In this document: positions 6,942-6,997 of the stretch, in pieces
Numbering within the stretch: position 1 is the stretch's first letter
How the letters are laid out: every line of letters begins with the position of its first letter
DNA from: Desulfofustis sp.
GTDB taxonomy: Bacteria; Desulfobacterota; Desulfobulbia; Desulfobulbales; Desulfocapsaceae
Direction: 5' to 3'
Length of the DNA stretch: 6,997 bases
Assembly (NCBI GenBank): GCA_029287755.1
Contig: JARFQM010000397.1
Location: 1-6,997 of the forward strand
Notes under the pieces: model-generated
The model's database searches: none
The model's input: the letters and a program-made list of their open reading frames with translations, nothing else
What the model was told of the DNA's origin: nothing
Made by a program: the position numbers and the translations under genes

Positions 6942-6957
6942 ATGGACAACCACCACC
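6942..6957 (+). CDS. First five codons of a further gene, cut off by adapter sequence
   Basis: ATG at 6942 gives MDNHH before the sequence turns into adapter at 6958. The strong ribosome site in front, the 25-base gap from the upstream stop and the same direction suggest the next member of the radA run. Nothing can be said of its product. Reading on through the adapter gives a false 17-residue ORF that ends at a TAA at 6993-6995. Confidence 0.4.
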
Positions 6958-6997
6958 CTGTCTCTTATACACATCTCCGAGCCCACGAGACTTAATA
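6958..6997 (+). other. Untrimmed Illumina Nextera (Tn5) adapter at the contig end, not genomic
   Basis: Positions 6958-6976 read CTGTCTCTTATACACATCT, the 19-bp Tn5 mosaic end used in Nextera libraries. Positions 6977-6991 read CCGAGCCCACGAGAC, the rest of the read-2 adapter. The final six bases TTAATA (6992-6997) are where the i7 index would begin. The match over 34 bases is exact from memory of the adapter. True genome ends near 6957; up to a few bases of overlap cannot be excluded. Confidence 0.97.

Noticed and set aside
6958..6976. Tn5-type 19-bp mosaic end as a real transposon terminus
   Set aside because: It continues directly into the Nextera read-2 adapter at the very end of the sequence, so it is a library artefact.

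Overview
The window is about 7 kb of bacterial chromosome with compact, moderately GC-rich housekeeping genes. The protein style is a GatB of the bacterial GatCAB type, a classical RadA/Sms, a HemW, a RadC, and a partial gene that looks like a diverged RdgC relative. Together these fit an anaerobic or delta-type proteobacterium (Desulfobacterota, perhaps Desulfobulbales or Desulfuromonadales). That placement is an inference from the look of the proteins and has not been searched.

Layout. (1) Positions 1-380 hold the C-terminal 125 codons of a + strand gene, tentatively RdgC-like. (2) Positions 381-506 are intergenic and hold a 63-bp imperfect palindrome next to the stop codon. (3) Positions 507-3795 hold a tight + strand run, gatB - radC - hemW: 11 bases separate gatB from radC, and radC and hemW share a 4-base ATGA overlap. 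(4) Positions 3796-3959 lie between convergent genes and hold a nested palindrome of about 101 bp whose outer arms resemble those of the first palindrome. (5) Positions 3960-4742 hold a - strand EI24/CysZ-family membrane protein. (6) Positions 4743-4877 are a divergent promoter region with a perfect 7-bp inverted repeat. (7) Positions 4878-6239 hold radA, followed after 38 bases by a 212-residue membrane protein of unknown function (6278-6916). The first codons of one more gene start at 6942.

The last 40 bases are not genomic. From 6958 the sequence is the Illumina Nextera/Tn5 mosaic end plus the read-2 adapter, followed by six bases that are probably index. The natural sequence therefore ends at about 6957, and the window reaches a contig end with untrimmed adapter.

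Functionally the genes cover translation fidelity (GatB makes Gln-tRNA(Gln)/Asn-tRNA(Asn) by transamidation), haem delivery (HemW), DNA recombination and repair (RadA, possibly the RdgC-like protein, and RadC by name only) and two uncharacterised membrane proteins. I see no defence system, phage, transposase gene, CRISPR array or RNA gene. The main non-routine items are the two related palindromes and the adapter artefact.
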